From contig JABMPU010000088.1 of NCBI GenBank assembly GCA_013203665.1, positions 1 to 59,517 on the forward strand: 59,517 nucleotides of DNA. Reading direction: 5' to 3'. Below the pieces are notes generated by a model. That model was given only the letters and a program-made list of their open reading frames with translations. It was not told the DNA's origin and searched no databases. Source of the DNA: Armatimonadota bacterium. Its GTDB lineage: Bacteria; Cloacimonadota; Cloacimonadia; Cloacimonadales; TCS61. Below, piece by piece: positions 26,889 to 35,546 of this stretch (position 1 is its first letter; the number at the start of each line of letters is the position of its first letter). Both the position numbers and the translations under genes were made by a program.

Positions 26889-27513
26889 ACGAAAATTTTT
26901 TATTTTTCTCTTTCTTATCCTGCTTCTTTTCGGATGTGCAACAATTCCAAAACCTGATTTTGCACAAAAAGAAAAACTGCTTTCTGCGCATCTCGAAGAG
27001 TGGAAAAATATCCGGATCGAGGGAATAATCGAACTAAACTATCGTAGCTTTTCCTTCAGAAAAAACATCGTCATCAAAAAAACAGAAAATCTTGGTAGAA
27101 TTGATATTTTCGATTCCGGTGTATTCGGACTGAAACCCAATCCATTCATTTCTGCATATTTTGATTCAACCCTTTTTGTGCGATTTCCTGAACAAACAAA
27201 ATTCGTGGAAATTAATAATTCCTCTCTGAAAAAAGAATTGCCGGATCTGAGTTTCATTAAAATATTTGATGAGTTGGTTTCCAACAAGAATAAGATTCTT
27301 AAAGAAAAAGAATACCGAAATAATGATTTCATTTTTTACTTTTCCGATGAGATGAAATTGGAAAAAATTGAACTTACTCAGGAAAATTTCTGTGTCTCAT
27401 TCGATTACTCAAAAGAACTCTCCAAAATCTTGATTTTCAAGAATTCAAAAGAAATCGCAAATATTCAAATTGACAAAATCTCCCATAAAAATATCAAAAT
27501 CAAATCGTTATAG
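26875..27513 (+). CDS. Lipoprotein of unknown function (LolB-like fold possible)
   Basis: This 212-residue protein has a lipoprotein signal ending in LLLFGC, with Cys22 as the modified residue. The mature part (EEWKNIRIEGIIELNYRSFSF, SYDSTLFVRFPEQ-like strands) looks like a beta-rich LolB or DUF4292-like lipoprotein fold, but no diagnostic motif is visible. It overlaps the end of lgt by 14 bp, so it is translationally coupled to it. A role in lipoprotein or lipid handling at the outer membrane is inference from fold and neighbour only. Confidence 0.75.
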   Translation: MQIFERKFFIFLFLILLLFGCATIPKPDFAQKEKLLSAHLEEWKNIRIEGIIELNYRSFSFRKNIVIKKTENLGRIDIFDSGVFGLKPNPFISAYFDSTLFVRFPEQTKFVEINNSSLKKELPDLSFIKIFDELVSNKNKILKEKEYRNNDFIFYFSDEMKLEKIELTQENFCVSFDYSKELSKILIFKNSKEIANIQIDKISHKNIKIKSL

Positions 27514-27541
27514 TGATTATTAAATTTAATCAAAAAACTTT

Positions 27542-27575
27542 AAATTAGCCTTTGGCTTTTTCTGTACGCTAATTT
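27542..27575 (+). other. Hairpin upstream of purB
   Basis: AAATTAGC (27542-27549) pairs with GCTAATTT (27568-27575) over an 18-nt loop that can form AGCC/GGCT inside. It sits 12 bp before the purB start. It could end the lgt transcript or control purB. Confidence 0.3.
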
Positions 27576-27587
27576 TATGAGGAAAAA

Positions 27588-28880
27588 ATGATAAAACGTT
27601 ATTCTCGTGAAGAAATGGCAAAAATCTGGGAATTGCAAAACCGTTTTCAATGTATGCTGGATGTAGAAATTGCAGCTTGCAAGGCAATGAATGAAATCGG
27701 AATCATTCCGGATGAAGACATGAAAAATATCGATGAAAAAGCTGATTTTGATGTAGAAAGAATTTCTGAAATCGAAGAAACTACTAAACATGATGTTATT
27801 GCTTTTCTTACAAATATTGCAGAATATGTCGGCGATTCAGCCCGCTGGATTCATTTTGGTATGACTTCCTCTGATGTTTTAGATACTGCAACTTCAATTC
27901 AATTAAAACAAGCTGGTGAATTGATTCTGCGCGACTTGGAAAAATTTTCTGAAGTCCTGAAAATGAAATCCCGTGAATTTAAGCACACTATCTGCATTGG
28001 CAGGTCACACGGAATACACGCTGAACCAACCACTTTCGGTCTGAAGTTTGCTCTCTGGTTCGATGAAATGCAAAGAAATATTTACAGAATGAAAAACGCT
28101 ATAAAAACAATATCCGTTGGTCAGATTTCAGGAGCAGTGGGAAATTATGCTCATCTCTCACCGGAAATCGAAAAAATCGCCTGCCAACATCTTGACCTGA
28201 TTCCAGTTAATATTTCTACCCAGATCATTCAGCGTGATAGAATTTCCGAATTCCTAAACACGCTTGCTATAATCGGTTCGACCATCGAAAAAATTGCTCT
28301 GGAAATTCGTCATTTACAGAGAACGGAAGTTAGAGAAGTAGAAGAAAATTTTTCGAAAGGTCAAAAGGGATCTTCCGCAATGCCGCATAAACGCAATCCA
28401 ATCATAACGGAACAAATGTGCGGTCTGGCTCGGCTTCTTCGCTCTAATGCTCTGGCAGCAAACGAAAACAACGCTCTCTGGCACGAACGGGATATCAGCC
28501 ATTCATCAGTGGAAAGAATTATTCTGCCGGATTCCACGATTCTTATGAACTATATGCTCAATAAAATGATTCCGCTTATTGATAATCTTTTGATCTATCC
28601 AAAAAATATGAAGAAAAACCTGAAACTTACAAATGGTCTTGTTTTCTCGCAAGTGATCCTTCTTGAACTCACCAAGAAAAATGTATCCCGTGATAAATCT
28701 TATGAAATAGTTCAAAGAAATGCGATGACTTGCTGGAAAACCAAAAAGCCTTTCATAGAACTAATTTCAGAAGACTCGGAAATAAGACATTATCTATCAG
28801 AACAAGAAATTGAAGACATCTTTTCTTATGATAGATACCTTGAAAATGTTGATTATATCTATAAAAGAATAGGAATCTAA
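27588..28880 (+). CDS. purB: Adenylosuccinate lyase
   Basis: PurB cleaves SAICAR and adenylosuccinate, releasing fumarate, in two steps of purine synthesis. The 430-residue protein has the fumarase/aspartase-superfamily signature KGSSAMPHKRNPI with the catalytic Ser loop, the HFGMTSSDVLDTA motif and GRSHGIHAEPTTFG with an active-site His. N-terminal MIKRYSREEMAKIWEL is typical. GAGG precedes the ATG. The next gene starts 2 bp after the stop. Confidence 0.97.
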   Translation: MIKRYSREEMAKIWELQNRFQCMLDVEIAACKAMNEIGIIPDEDMKNIDEKADFDVERISEIEETTKHDVIAFLTNIAEYVGDSARWIHFGMTSSDVLDTATSIQLKQAGELILRDLEKFSEVLKMKSREFKHTICIGRSHGIHAEPTTFGLKFALWFDEMQRNIYRMKNAIKTISVGQISGAVGNYAHLSPEIEKIACQHLDLIPVNISTQIIQRDRISEFLNTLAIIGSTIEKIALEIRHLQRTEVREVEENFSKGQKGSSAMPHKRNPIITEQMCGLARLLRSNALAANENNALWHERDISHSSVERIILPDSTILMNYMLNKMIPLIDNLLIYPKNMKKNLKLTNGLVFSQVILLELTKKNVSRDKSYEIVQRNAMTCWKTKKPFIELISEDSEIRHYLSEQEIEDIFSYDRYLENVDYIYKRIGI

Positions 28881-28882
28881 AA

Positions 28883-29413
28883 ATGGATAAATTTAATCCT
28901 ACAGAATATTTAACAAAAATTCAAAAACTAAAATACAGAGCAGCAGCAATTCCAATTTTACTGGTTGTGCTTAGTTTTGTATTCAGTATCGGAACAAATT
29001 CGCTCTATTTAAAATTCATCTCTTTGATTGGATTTGTTCTTTTCATCTTTATCTCAGGTCGTTATCGCATTAAAAAGAACATTCCTCCAAGCTTTGAAAA
29101 ACCTGTATTTTTAGCACCGATTAACGGAATAGTCCGCTCTATTAATCTCGAAAAAAAAATAATTGTAATTAAAAAAGGTTTATTTCATACTTCAGAAATC
29201 AGAAGCAACCTGCAAGACCTGGAAGTAAACATTGTTGCCAAAAAAATATTCTGGTTTGAGCTTTCTTCCGATATTCAGGGAAAACTGGTTGGGATTGTTC
29301 CTGCTTCTGCTGAATGCACCTGCAATCTGCCCTCCAATTTCAAAATCAGTGTGCAAGTTGGACAGAAAGTGATTTCCGGAGAAACAATTATTGGAACAAT
29401 TAACAGCGAATGA
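28883..29413 (+). CDS. Phosphatidylserine-decarboxylase-like membrane protein, catalytic residues apparently lost
   Basis: The 176-residue protein has two N-terminal membrane helices (about 20-37 and 43-60) and then a beta-rich region arranged like short-form Psd: FLAPINGIVRSI for the usual APADGRV segment, and GKLVGIVPASAECTCNLPSN followed by VQVGQKVISGETIIG at the site of the LGST/GS cleavage region and C-terminal hairpin. The triad Asp of the PADG motif is Asn here, no His stands at the expected middle position, and the Gly-Ser self-cleavage pair reads Ala-Ser. It directly overlaps pssA, the usual Psd partner. It may be inactive, divergent or a scaffold; function not proved. Confidence 0.65.
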   Translation: MDKFNPTEYLTKIQKLKYRAAAIPILLVVLSFVFSIGTNSLYLKFISLIGFVLFIFISGRYRIKKNIPPSFEKPVFLAPINGIVRSINLEKKIIVIKKGLFHTSEIRSNLQDLEVNIVAKKIFWFELSSDIQGKLVGIVPASAECTCNLPSNFKISVQVGQKVISGETIIGTINSE

Positions 29414-30120
29414 AAAACCTGAAATTTATAATTCCGAACCTTTTTACTACTATAAGCTTAATTTCAGCTTTATTTGCTTTGCAATTTTCTTTTGAAGAGA
29501 AATTTGTATGGGCAGCGTGGCTGATAGCTGTTTCAATGTTTTGCGATGGTTTAGATGGAAAGTTTGCCCGCCTTTTAAATGCCAGCAGTAAATTCGGAAT
29601 GCAATTCGATACACTTTCAGATTTTGTCGCTTTCGGAGTGGTGCCTGCATTTTTAGCTTACAAAGCTTCCTTGAATGAATTCGGTGTTTTAGGCGGCTGT
29701 ATCTCTATCTTCTATGTTCTTTGCGGCGGTTTCAGATTGGTTCGCTTTTCTCTGAAAACCGAAACTTCAGGAGAGAAAAATCCTTTTATTGGATTGCCGA
29801 TTCCTGCTGCCGGAGGATTAATTGCTTCTTTTGTAATTTTGAATTATTATATCTGGAATACAATCGTAAATCCAAAAATTTTTCTATCACTTGTTTTTAT
29901 ATCTTCTGTTCTTATGGTTAGCAAAATCGAATATCTTCCAATCGAAAAACGAGCTAAACTTTCTAAGGAAGCTAAGTTCTTTATTTTGCTCGCTTTTGTG
30001 AGCATTGTTATTGCCCTCAGGTTTTCCTATTTTGTTTTTGGGATTTGGATTCTGATCTATATTTTCTACGGAATAGTAAGACATATTATTTTGAAAATAA
30101 AAGGAAAAGCGATTGTTTAG
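29410..30120 (+). CDS. pssA: CDP-diacylglycerol-serine O-phosphatidyltransferase
   Basis: PssA makes phosphatidylserine from CDP-diacylglycerol and serine in the inner membrane. The 236-residue multi-pass protein has the CDP-alcohol phosphatidyltransferase motif DGLDGKFAR, then GMQFDTLSDF supplying the remaining metal-binding aspartates. The opening FIIPNLFTTISLISALFA is characteristic of PssA. The start overlaps the Psd-like gene in an ATGA junction, implying translational coupling of the pair. Confidence 0.93.
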   Translation: MKNLKFIIPNLFTTISLISALFALQFSFEEKFVWAAWLIAVSMFCDGLDGKFARLLNASSKFGMQFDTLSDFVAFGVVPAFLAYKASLNEFGVLGGCISIFYVLCGGFRLVRFSLKTETSGEKNPFIGLPIPAAGGLIASFVILNYYIWNTIVNPKIFLSLVFISSVLMVSKIEYLPIEKRAKLSKEAKFFILLAFVSIVIALRFSYFVFGIWILIYIFYGIVRHIILKIKGKAIV

Positions 30121-30170
30121 CTCACAGATTTACGTGGATTAAAATTTGTTTAAATAATATAATCGAGAAA

Positions 30171-30884
30171 ATGAAATCCATTTTTACAAATTTTTTGAAT
30201 CCAATTATAGATTTAATCTTTCCCAAAATCTGTCTGGGATGCAATTGCAAACTTGGCAGAGAACAAACTTTCTTATGTTCGGAATGTGAAGCTTTTCTGG
30301 AATTTCTAACCGGAAATATTTGCGAAATTTGCGGAAGTATCAAAGTAGAAAACCAATGTAGAACTTGTGAAACAAATACCTTTTCTTTTGATAAAGCTTG
30401 TTCTGTTTTTCATTTTAACCAAGTTGTGCAAAATCTGATTCATGAACTAAAATATTCCGAAATGACAAAAATTGCTAAATATCTCGGAGGTTTTACTGTT
30501 GAATATTTAGAAAAATTTCAACCTTTTAAAAACGTTGATATCATCTCACCTGTTCCGCTTCATAAAGTAAAAAAGAGAGCACGCGGCTTCAACCAAGCTG
30601 AATTTCTTACAAAAGAAATTGCCAAAAAAATGAACTGGCAACATACTCCTAATTTGGTTTTAAGAAAGAAATTTACTAAGACACAAACCAAATTGAAAAG
30701 AAACCAAAGACAGATAAATGTTTCCGGCGCTTTCGTGCTGAATCCCAAATTTGATGTTGCTCAAAAGAACATCTTAATAGTTGATGATGTATTCACTACC
30801 GGTTCGACTGTAAATGCTTTCAGCAAGCTTCTAAAAAACAACGCAGTTAGCAAAATCTATGTCTTGACAATAGCAAGGGCGTAA
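30171..30884 (+). CDS. comF: ComF-family phosphoribosyltransferase-like protein
   Basis: The 237-residue protein has a cysteine-rich N-terminus (CLGCNCK, CSECE, CEICGS, CRTCE) that should bind zinc, and a C-terminal PRTase domain with the PRPP loop IVDDVFTTGSTV. SPVPLHKVKKRARGFNQAE is the ComF hallmark. ComF takes part in uptake of transforming DNA in competent bacteria; comM is also in this window. I chose ATG 30171 over the frame's first start at 30045 because the latter lies inside pssA. The ribosome site is weak. Confidence 0.93.
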   Translation: MKSIFTNFLNPIIDLIFPKICLGCNCKLGREQTFLCSECEAFLEFLTGNICEICGSIKVENQCRTCETNTFSFDKACSVFHFNQVVQNLIHELKYSEMTKIAKYLGGFTVEYLEKFQPFKNVDIISPVPLHKVKKRARGFNQAEFLTKEIAKKMNWQHTPNLVLRKKFTKTQTKLKRNQRQINVSGAFVLNPKFDVAQKNILIVDDVFTTGSTVNAFSKLLKNNAVSKIYVLTIARA

Positions 30885-30918
30885 AAATTCTTACATAAAT
30901 TTAATTTTTAGGTATGAA

Positions 30919-31296
30919 ATGGTTGTTGAAATTAATCGCGAAAGAGCATTAGAAATCATTGATAAAATATCAAATTTTATTGTGATAAGAAAGATGGCTG
31001 CGCCGGCAATCATGCTGATTGAATCTCTCAGACCTTTAAATTTTATCGGCAGCCAGCTTCTATATTTTTTAGCTCCTTTTGCTGAGATTATTTTCAATCC
31101 GAAAGAGTACCAGGAATTCGCAGCTCTTCTGGAAAATCGTGAATATGTTAAGATCCTGATTGATCGTATAGATGAGATAGATCATGAAATGTATCGTGAA
31201 GAGAGAAAGCACAAGAAACTTCTAAGAAAAAGAAGAGTAAACAAAATAAGGAAATTTTTAGGATTCAAAACTAAAAGCTTGAATGATAACGAATAA
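30919..31296 (+). CDS. Small helical protein of unknown function upstream of the GlmL-like gene
   Basis: I do not recognise this 125-residue protein. It has a hydrophobic middle (about 25-60, including IMLIESLRPLNFIGSQLLYFLAPF) that may associate with the membrane, and a strongly basic C-terminal tail (EERKHKKLLRKRRVNKIRKF). It ends 11 bp before the GlmL-like gene, whose ribosome site GGAGG follows at once, so the two are probably cotranscribed. A role with the GlmL/KOW pair is inferred from position only. Confidence 0.7.
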   Translation: MVVEINRERALEIIDKISNFIVIRKMAAPAIMLIESLRPLNFIGSQLLYFLAPFAEIIFNPKEYQEFAALLENREYVKILIDRIDEIDHEMYREERKHKKLLRKRRVNKIRKFLGFKTKSLNDNE

Positions 31297-31307
31297 GTGG
31301 AGGATGT

Positions 31308-33176
31308 ATGGCAGAAACTCGACCTTTGAAAAGAATCGTGGCAACTGACTGCGGAAGCACAACAACAAAGTCTATTCTCATTGAGTACATTGATGGTGAA
31401 TACAGGCAAACTGTTCGCGGTGAAGCTCCAACAACAGTAGAAAAACCCCTGAATGACGTTACAAAAGGCGTAATAAATGCAGTTACTGAACTGGAAGAAC
31501 TTGCCCGATTGAAATATAATGATCCCGACATCACTTTCATCAAAGATGAAAATATATGGATTTCTGAAAAAGAGGACGAGGGAGTTGATGCCTACGTTTC
31601 TACAAGTAGTGCCGGTGGTGGATTACAAATGATGGTAACAGGCGTGGTTGCCAAAATGACCGGTGAAAGTGCTGAGCGTGCTGCTTTGGGTGCAGGCGCA
31701 ATTGTGATGGATTTAATTGCCAGTAATGACAAGCGAGCAAACTATGAAAAAATTGAGAGAATTCGTAATCTTCGTCCTGATATGATTTTGATGGCTGGCG
31801 GTGTGGACGGAGGTACCACAAAACATGTGGTGGAAATGGGAGAACTCGTTGGTGCGGCAGACCCAAAACCGAGGCTTGGTTCAAGCTACAAGCTTCCGGT
31901 TATTTATGCAGGAAATAATAAAGCGCAAGATATTATCAGAGAAACGCTCGCTGATAAAACTGATCTTATTATCACAGACAATTTGCGTCCAACCTTGGAA
32001 ATCGAAAATCTAGGACCTGCCCGCGACAAAATTCATGACCTGTTTATGGAGCATGTTATGGCTCAAGCTCCCGGATATAACAAACTGATGAGCTGGACTG
32101 TTGGACCAAAAAATGGTAAATTGGAAAATATCCCGATCATGCCAACACCAGCAGCAGTAGGAAATATCATGCAGACTATTGCCCGGAAGAATGATATCGA
32201 AGTCCTCGGCGTGGATATTGGTGGAGCTACAACAGATATTTTCTCTGTATTCACAAAAGAACGGGTTTTCAATAGAACTGTCAGTGCAAATCTCGGTATG
32301 AGTTACAGTATTTCAAATGTTCTGGCAACTGCTAGCATCGAAGAAATTTTACGCTGGGTTCCTGTCGATATTGATGAGTCTTATCTCAGAAATATGATAA
32401 AAAATAAAATGATCCGCCCGACAACAATTCCACAACAATTGGAAGAATTGGTTTTAGAGCAGGCAATCGCAAAAGAAGCTCTTAAATATGCTTTCATCCA
32501 ACATAAAGAATTTGCTGTGGGTTTGAAAGGTGGACAAAAACAACGCGAAATTTCAGAGGCTTTCTCACAATCCCTTTCCGGCGGCTCTATTGTTAATATG
32601 ATGACTCTTAATCTTCTGGTGGGAAGCGGTGGTGTTATGTCTCATGCACCTCGTAGAAACCAATCTGTAATGATGATGTTAGACGGATTCTTGCCGGAAG
32701 GTATAACCAGATTGGCTGTTGATAGTATCTTTATGATGCCGCATCTGGGAGTTCTGGCAGAAATCAGTGAAAAAGCTGCCACAGAAGTTTTTGAAAAAGA
32801 TTGTTTGGTCTATCTGGGAACTTGTGTTGCTCCGGTTGGAAAAATTAAACCGGATAAAGTTTCTCTTTCTGCAAAAATTGAACTTCCTAATGGTGATGTT
32901 TTTGAAGAAGACATCAAATTCGGTGAAATCAGGTTAATTCCTCTTGGCGTGGGAGAAACTGCAAAAGCAACTCTTAAGCCTGGTAAAGGTCTTGATATTG
33001 GAAATGGCAAAAATCAGGAAATCGAAACCGAACTGCATGGCGGCGTAGTAGGACTGGTTTTAGATACTCGTGGCAGAAAACCGTTTGTTTTACCAATGGA
33101 AGCTTCGGAACGTATTCCGCTGCTCAAAAAATGGATGCTGGCATTAAAAGCATATCCTGAAGAATTTCTTAAATAG
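31308..33176 (+). CDS. GlmL/MutL-family ASKHA ATPase (cobalamin-mutase accessory protein-like)
   Basis: The 622-residue protein carries two ASKHA nucleotide-binding motifs: ATDCGSTTTKSIL near 11-23 and VLGVDIGGATTDIFSV near 302-317. GlmL-type proteins accompany B12-dependent glutamate and ornithine mutases and are thought to be reactivating ATPases. It is longer than the commonest GlmL entries. No mutase subunits are in the window. The gene has a good GGAGG site and forms a set with the small protein upstream and the KOW protein downstream, although a GxxExxY gene now separates it from the latter. Confidence 0.85.
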   Translation: MAETRPLKRIVATDCGSTTTKSILIEYIDGEYRQTVRGEAPTTVEKPLNDVTKGVINAVTELEELARLKYNDPDITFIKDENIWISEKEDEGVDAYVSTSSAGGGLQMMVTGVVAKMTGESAERAALGAGAIVMDLIASNDKRANYEKIERIRNLRPDMILMAGGVDGGTTKHVVEMGELVGAADPKPRLGSSYKLPVIYAGNNKAQDIIRETLADKTDLIITDNLRPTLEIENLGPARDKIHDLFMEHVMAQAPGYNKLMSWTVGPKNGKLENIPIMPTPAAVGNIMQTIARKNDIEVLGVDIGGATTDIFSVFTKERVFNRTVSANLGMSYSISNVLATASIEEILRWVPVDIDESYLRNMIKNKMIRPTTIPQQLEELVLEQAIAKEALKYAFIQHKEFAVGLKGGQKQREISEAFSQSLSGGSIVNMMTLNLLVGSGGVMSHAPRRNQSVMMMLDGFLPEGITRLAVDSIFMMPHLGVLAEISEKAATEVFEKDCLVYLGTCVAPVGKIKPDKVSLSAKIELPNGDVFEEDIKFGEIRLIPLGVGETAKATLKPGKGLDIGNGKNQEIETELHGGVVGLVLDTRGRKPFVLPMEASERIPLLKKWMLALKAYPEEFLK

Positions 33177-33306
33177 CCGCGAAGATGCACAAAAATGCAC
33201 ATAAAATTTATTAATATAAAAGAAATGAAAAATAGTAAGATACAAAAGAATGTAATTATATTTATTTTCCCTTTTATGTTTTTGTCGCATTTTTGTGGTT
33301 ATAAAA
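33171..33306. repeat. Left flank repeat pair of the GxxExxY gene
   Basis: Bases 33171-33206 (AATAGCCGCGAAGATGCACA and onward) match, with mismatches, the reverse complement of 33272-33306 (TTTTATGTTTTTGTCGCATT and onward). The first copy overlaps the stop codon of the GlmL-like gene. A third copy in inverted orientation lies at 33751-33785. The whole makes a large imperfect hairpin before the gene. Confidence 0.6.
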
Positions 33307-33318
33307 AGGATGTCTTAA

Positions 33319-33705
33319 ATGAAAGATATTATGCAATTGTGTGACATTATTCGTGAGACGAGTTTCAGTCTTCATAAATTTCTTAAAAACGGACATTTAG
33401 AAAAGGTTTATGAAAATGGTCTGTCCCATCGTTTGATAAAAAAGGGATTGGATGTAAAACAACAATTTCCAATAAACGTTTATGATGAGGATGAAACTCT
33501 GTTGGGAGAATTTTTGGCAGACCTTTTTGTTGAAAATTGTCTAATTGTAGAACTCAAAGCTTGTAAAACTTTAATCAATGAACATACTGCTCAGCTTCTC
33601 GGATATTTAAAAGCATCACGAATTGAACACGGATTGCTAATCAATTTTAGAAATCCAAAGTTACAAATTAAAAAATATATTTTAAGTAATATTAATGATA
33701 GCTAA
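33319..33705 (+). CDS. GxxExxY protein, PD-(D/E)XK nuclease-like
   Basis: This 128-residue protein belongs to the GxxExxY family of small PD-(D/E)XK-fold proteins. The naming motif is GHLEKVYENGL (about 24-34), and the putative active site is in GEFLADLFVENCLIVELKAC (Asp then Glu-x-Lys). Function is unknown in the family; the genes are scattered in single copies flanked by repeats. Here it sits alone between two cotranscribed-looking genes and is bounded by degenerate inverted repeats at 33171-33306 and 33751-33785. A mobile gene or nuclease-driven element is a fair reading. Confidence 0.85.
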   Translation: MKDIMQLCDIIRETSFSLHKFLKNGHLEKVYENGLSHRLIKKGLDVKQQFPINVYDEDETLLGEFLADLFVENCLIVELKACKTLINEHTAQLLGYLKASRIEHGLLINFRNPKLQIKKYILSNINDS

Positions 33706-33750
33706 GAGAAGTTTAAAATCATGAAATTATCATTGTCTAAAAAATATAAT

Positions 33751-33785
33751 ACTTTTGTGTTTTTTGTGCCTTTTTGCGGCTATTA
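33751..33785. repeat. Right flank repeat of the GxxExxY gene
   Basis: The reverse complement begins AATAGCCGCAAAAAGGCACA. Its first nine bases are identical to bases of the left copy at 33172-33180, and the following A-rich part is similar with short gaps. It stops a few bases before the GGAG ribosome site of the next gene. Confidence 0.6.
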
Positions 33786-33801
33786 AATAAGGAGATTGAA
33801 A

Positions 33802-34926
33802 ATGGCTCAAGCATATTCCCCTGGTTTAACCGTTTCAGATAGCATTGTTTTAATAAAAGATAGAATCCTTCCTTTGAAAGGAAAAGTATTAGTAAAAAAA
33901 GGGGATAAAGTAAAAGCTGAAGATATAGTAGCTGAAACTTTGCTTCCCGGAAAAGTTGTACCTTTCAATCTGGCAAACAAATTAAGCATTCCGCCGGAAC
34001 TTGTTGGCGAATACGTCAAAATAAAAGAAGGTGATACACTTCAAAAAGGTCAGCTTCTGGCACAAACAAAGGGCTTTTTTGGATTATTCAAGAATTCTGT
34101 AAAATCTCCGCTCGATGGCGAAGTGGAAAATATTTCTAAAATAACCGGTCAGCTCCTCTTGCGAGAACCCAGAATTCCTGTAAATATCAAAGCGTTTATC
34201 GATGGCGTGGTCGTTGATGTTGTTGAAGAGGAAGGCGTTGTTATTGAAAATAAATCTGCTTACATCCAGGGAATTTTTGGAATTGGTGGAGAAACAACCG
34301 GAAATCTGAAAGTTCTCGTTTCTTCTCCGGAAGAGATTGTAGATGAAAATAAAATCGATGAATCATGCAAAGATGAACTAATCGTAACTGGTTCGATGGC
34401 ATCTTATGCTCTAATAAAAAAAGCAATAAAAGTTGGAGCCAAAGCAATCATAACCGGTGGTATAGACGATAAAGACCTGAAAAAACTTTTAGGATACAAT
34501 ATCGGAGTAGCAATAACCGGTCATGAAAATATTGGGCTTACTATAGTTGTTACAGAAGGTTTTGGTAAGATTAAAATCGCTAAAAAGACTTTGGAACTTC
34601 TAAAAAGATTTGATGGTCATAAAGCATCTCTTCATGGTATTACTCAAATTCGTGCCGGTGTGATGCGACCGGAAATAATCATTCCAATCGAATTCAAAGA
34701 GGAAGAACTTGAAGTGCCGGAAGCTAAGATGGCATCTCTTGAAATCGGAACCACAATTCGTGTTATTCGTCAACCGAACTTTGGGCAAATTGGCAAAGTA
34801 ACAGCATTACCGGAAGAATTGACTCCTGTTGAAAGCGAAACAATGGCTCGTATTCTGGAAGCTGAACTGGAAAACGGAGAAAAAGTGATGATTCCTCGAG
34901 CCAATGTTGAGGTTATCGAAGAATAA
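33802..34926 (+). CDS. KOW-domain protein, partner of the GlmL-like ATPase
   Basis: The 374-residue protein starts with two lipoyl/biotinyl-like beta hairpins (VKKGDKVKAEDIVAE and IKEGDTLQKGQLLAQ, then SPLDGEVENISKITGQLL) and ends in a KOW-like strand (PNFGQIGKVTALPEE). The middle carries a Rossmann-like region, TGSMASYALIKKAIKVGAKA. I recall such proteins standing beside glmL genes; the function is unknown. ATG 33802 is preferred over TTG 33796 because GGAG lies seven bases before it. It is separated from the GlmL-like gene only by the GxxExxY insertion. Confidence 0.8.
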   Translation: MAQAYSPGLTVSDSIVLIKDRILPLKGKVLVKKGDKVKAEDIVAETLLPGKVVPFNLANKLSIPPELVGEYVKIKEGDTLQKGQLLAQTKGFFGLFKNSVKSPLDGEVENISKITGQLLLREPRIPVNIKAFIDGVVVDVVEEEGVVIENKSAYIQGIFGIGGETTGNLKVLVSSPEEIVDENKIDESCKDELIVTGSMASYALIKKAIKVGAKAIITGGIDDKDLKKLLGYNIGVAITGHENIGLTIVVTEGFGKIKIAKKTLELLKRFDGHKASLHGITQIRAGVMRPEIIIPIEFKEEELEVPEAKMASLEIGTTIRVIRQPNFGQIGKVTALPEELTPVESETMARILEAELENGEKVMIPRANVEVIEE

Positions 34927-35048
34927 ATTAAAAAATATGAATGCCTTTTCATTCACACAATTTTATAGAAAATTCTTTACACAATTTAAATTTTTGGGGG
35001 CTGTAACAAGCATTAATAAAAGAATATATTAAATCAGGAGTTAATCGA

Positions 35049-35285
35049 ATGAGTTTTATGAGAAATTATATTATTTTTTTTAGTTTCATCTTTTTCCTCA
35101 TACCTGTAAATACTTATGCGTATCTTGATCCTGGAACAGGAAGCTTTGTTATTCAAATAATTATTGCATTTGCTTTGGGAGCAATAATTTTTATTAAAAT
35201 TTATTTTAAAGTAATTAAAGATTTCTTTTCAAACTTTTTCTCAAAAAAGAAATCTAAAGATGAAAAACCTAATGATCTATCATAG
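35049..35285 (+). CDS. Small membrane protein with YLDPGTGS motif
   Basis: This 78-residue protein has a signal-like hydrophobic start (about 8-24), then YLDPGTGSFVIQIIIAF, a motif found in small proteins that sit next to glycopolymer and sulfatase-type genes. A second membrane helix (about 33-57) and a Lys-rich tail follow. GGAG lies upstream. Its place before a glycerophosphotransferase-like gene and a sulfatase-fold gene fits that pattern. The molecular role is unknown. Confidence 0.8.
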   Translation: MSFMRNYIIFFSFIFFLIPVNTYAYLDPGTGSFVIQIIIAFALGAIIFIKIYFKVIKDFFSNFFSKKKSKDEKPNDLS

Positions 35286-35402
35286 TTCATTTAAAGATTA
35301 TTACGGATTCTTTTCCCTTAAGATGACACTATTTATCCTACTGTAAATTTATCTTAGCTAAAAAAATATCTTTAGCGGGTAACTAAACCTAATAAAATCT
35401 AA

Positions 35403-35492
35403 AAGCAGGTTACTTGGAACGATGAGCAATATGTTCATATAAGAAGACATCCAGAATTAAAAATATTAGTAGGATACAAATTCGTTTATTAA
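35403..35492 (+). pseudogene. Possible gene remnant (29 codons, no start)
   Basis: An open stretch codes QVTWNDEQYVHIRRHPELKI and then LVGYKFVY before a TAA. The amino-acid mix is protein-like (WNDEQY, RRHPELK), but there is a stop before it and no start or ribosome site. The 261-bp gap 35286-35546 holds nothing else I can name. Chance cannot be excluded. Confidence 0.25.
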
Positions 35493-35546
35493 ACGTAGAT
35501 TTAATCCTTAGAGGTAAAAAATGCACCACGATTTAAGGAAAATAAT

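Noticed and set aside
27514-27587. A purine riboswitch ahead of purB
   Set aside because: The gap is only 74 bp and lacks the three-way junction and loop sequences of that class; only a simple hairpin is present.
30045-30170. Extra 42 residues at the start of ComF
   Set aside because: They lie inside pssA in another frame and have no family likeness. ATG 30171 begins at the conserved region.
31308-33176. A complete B12-dependent glutamate or ornithine mutase locus
   Set aside because: No catalytic subunit or cobalamin-binding subunit is coded in the window.
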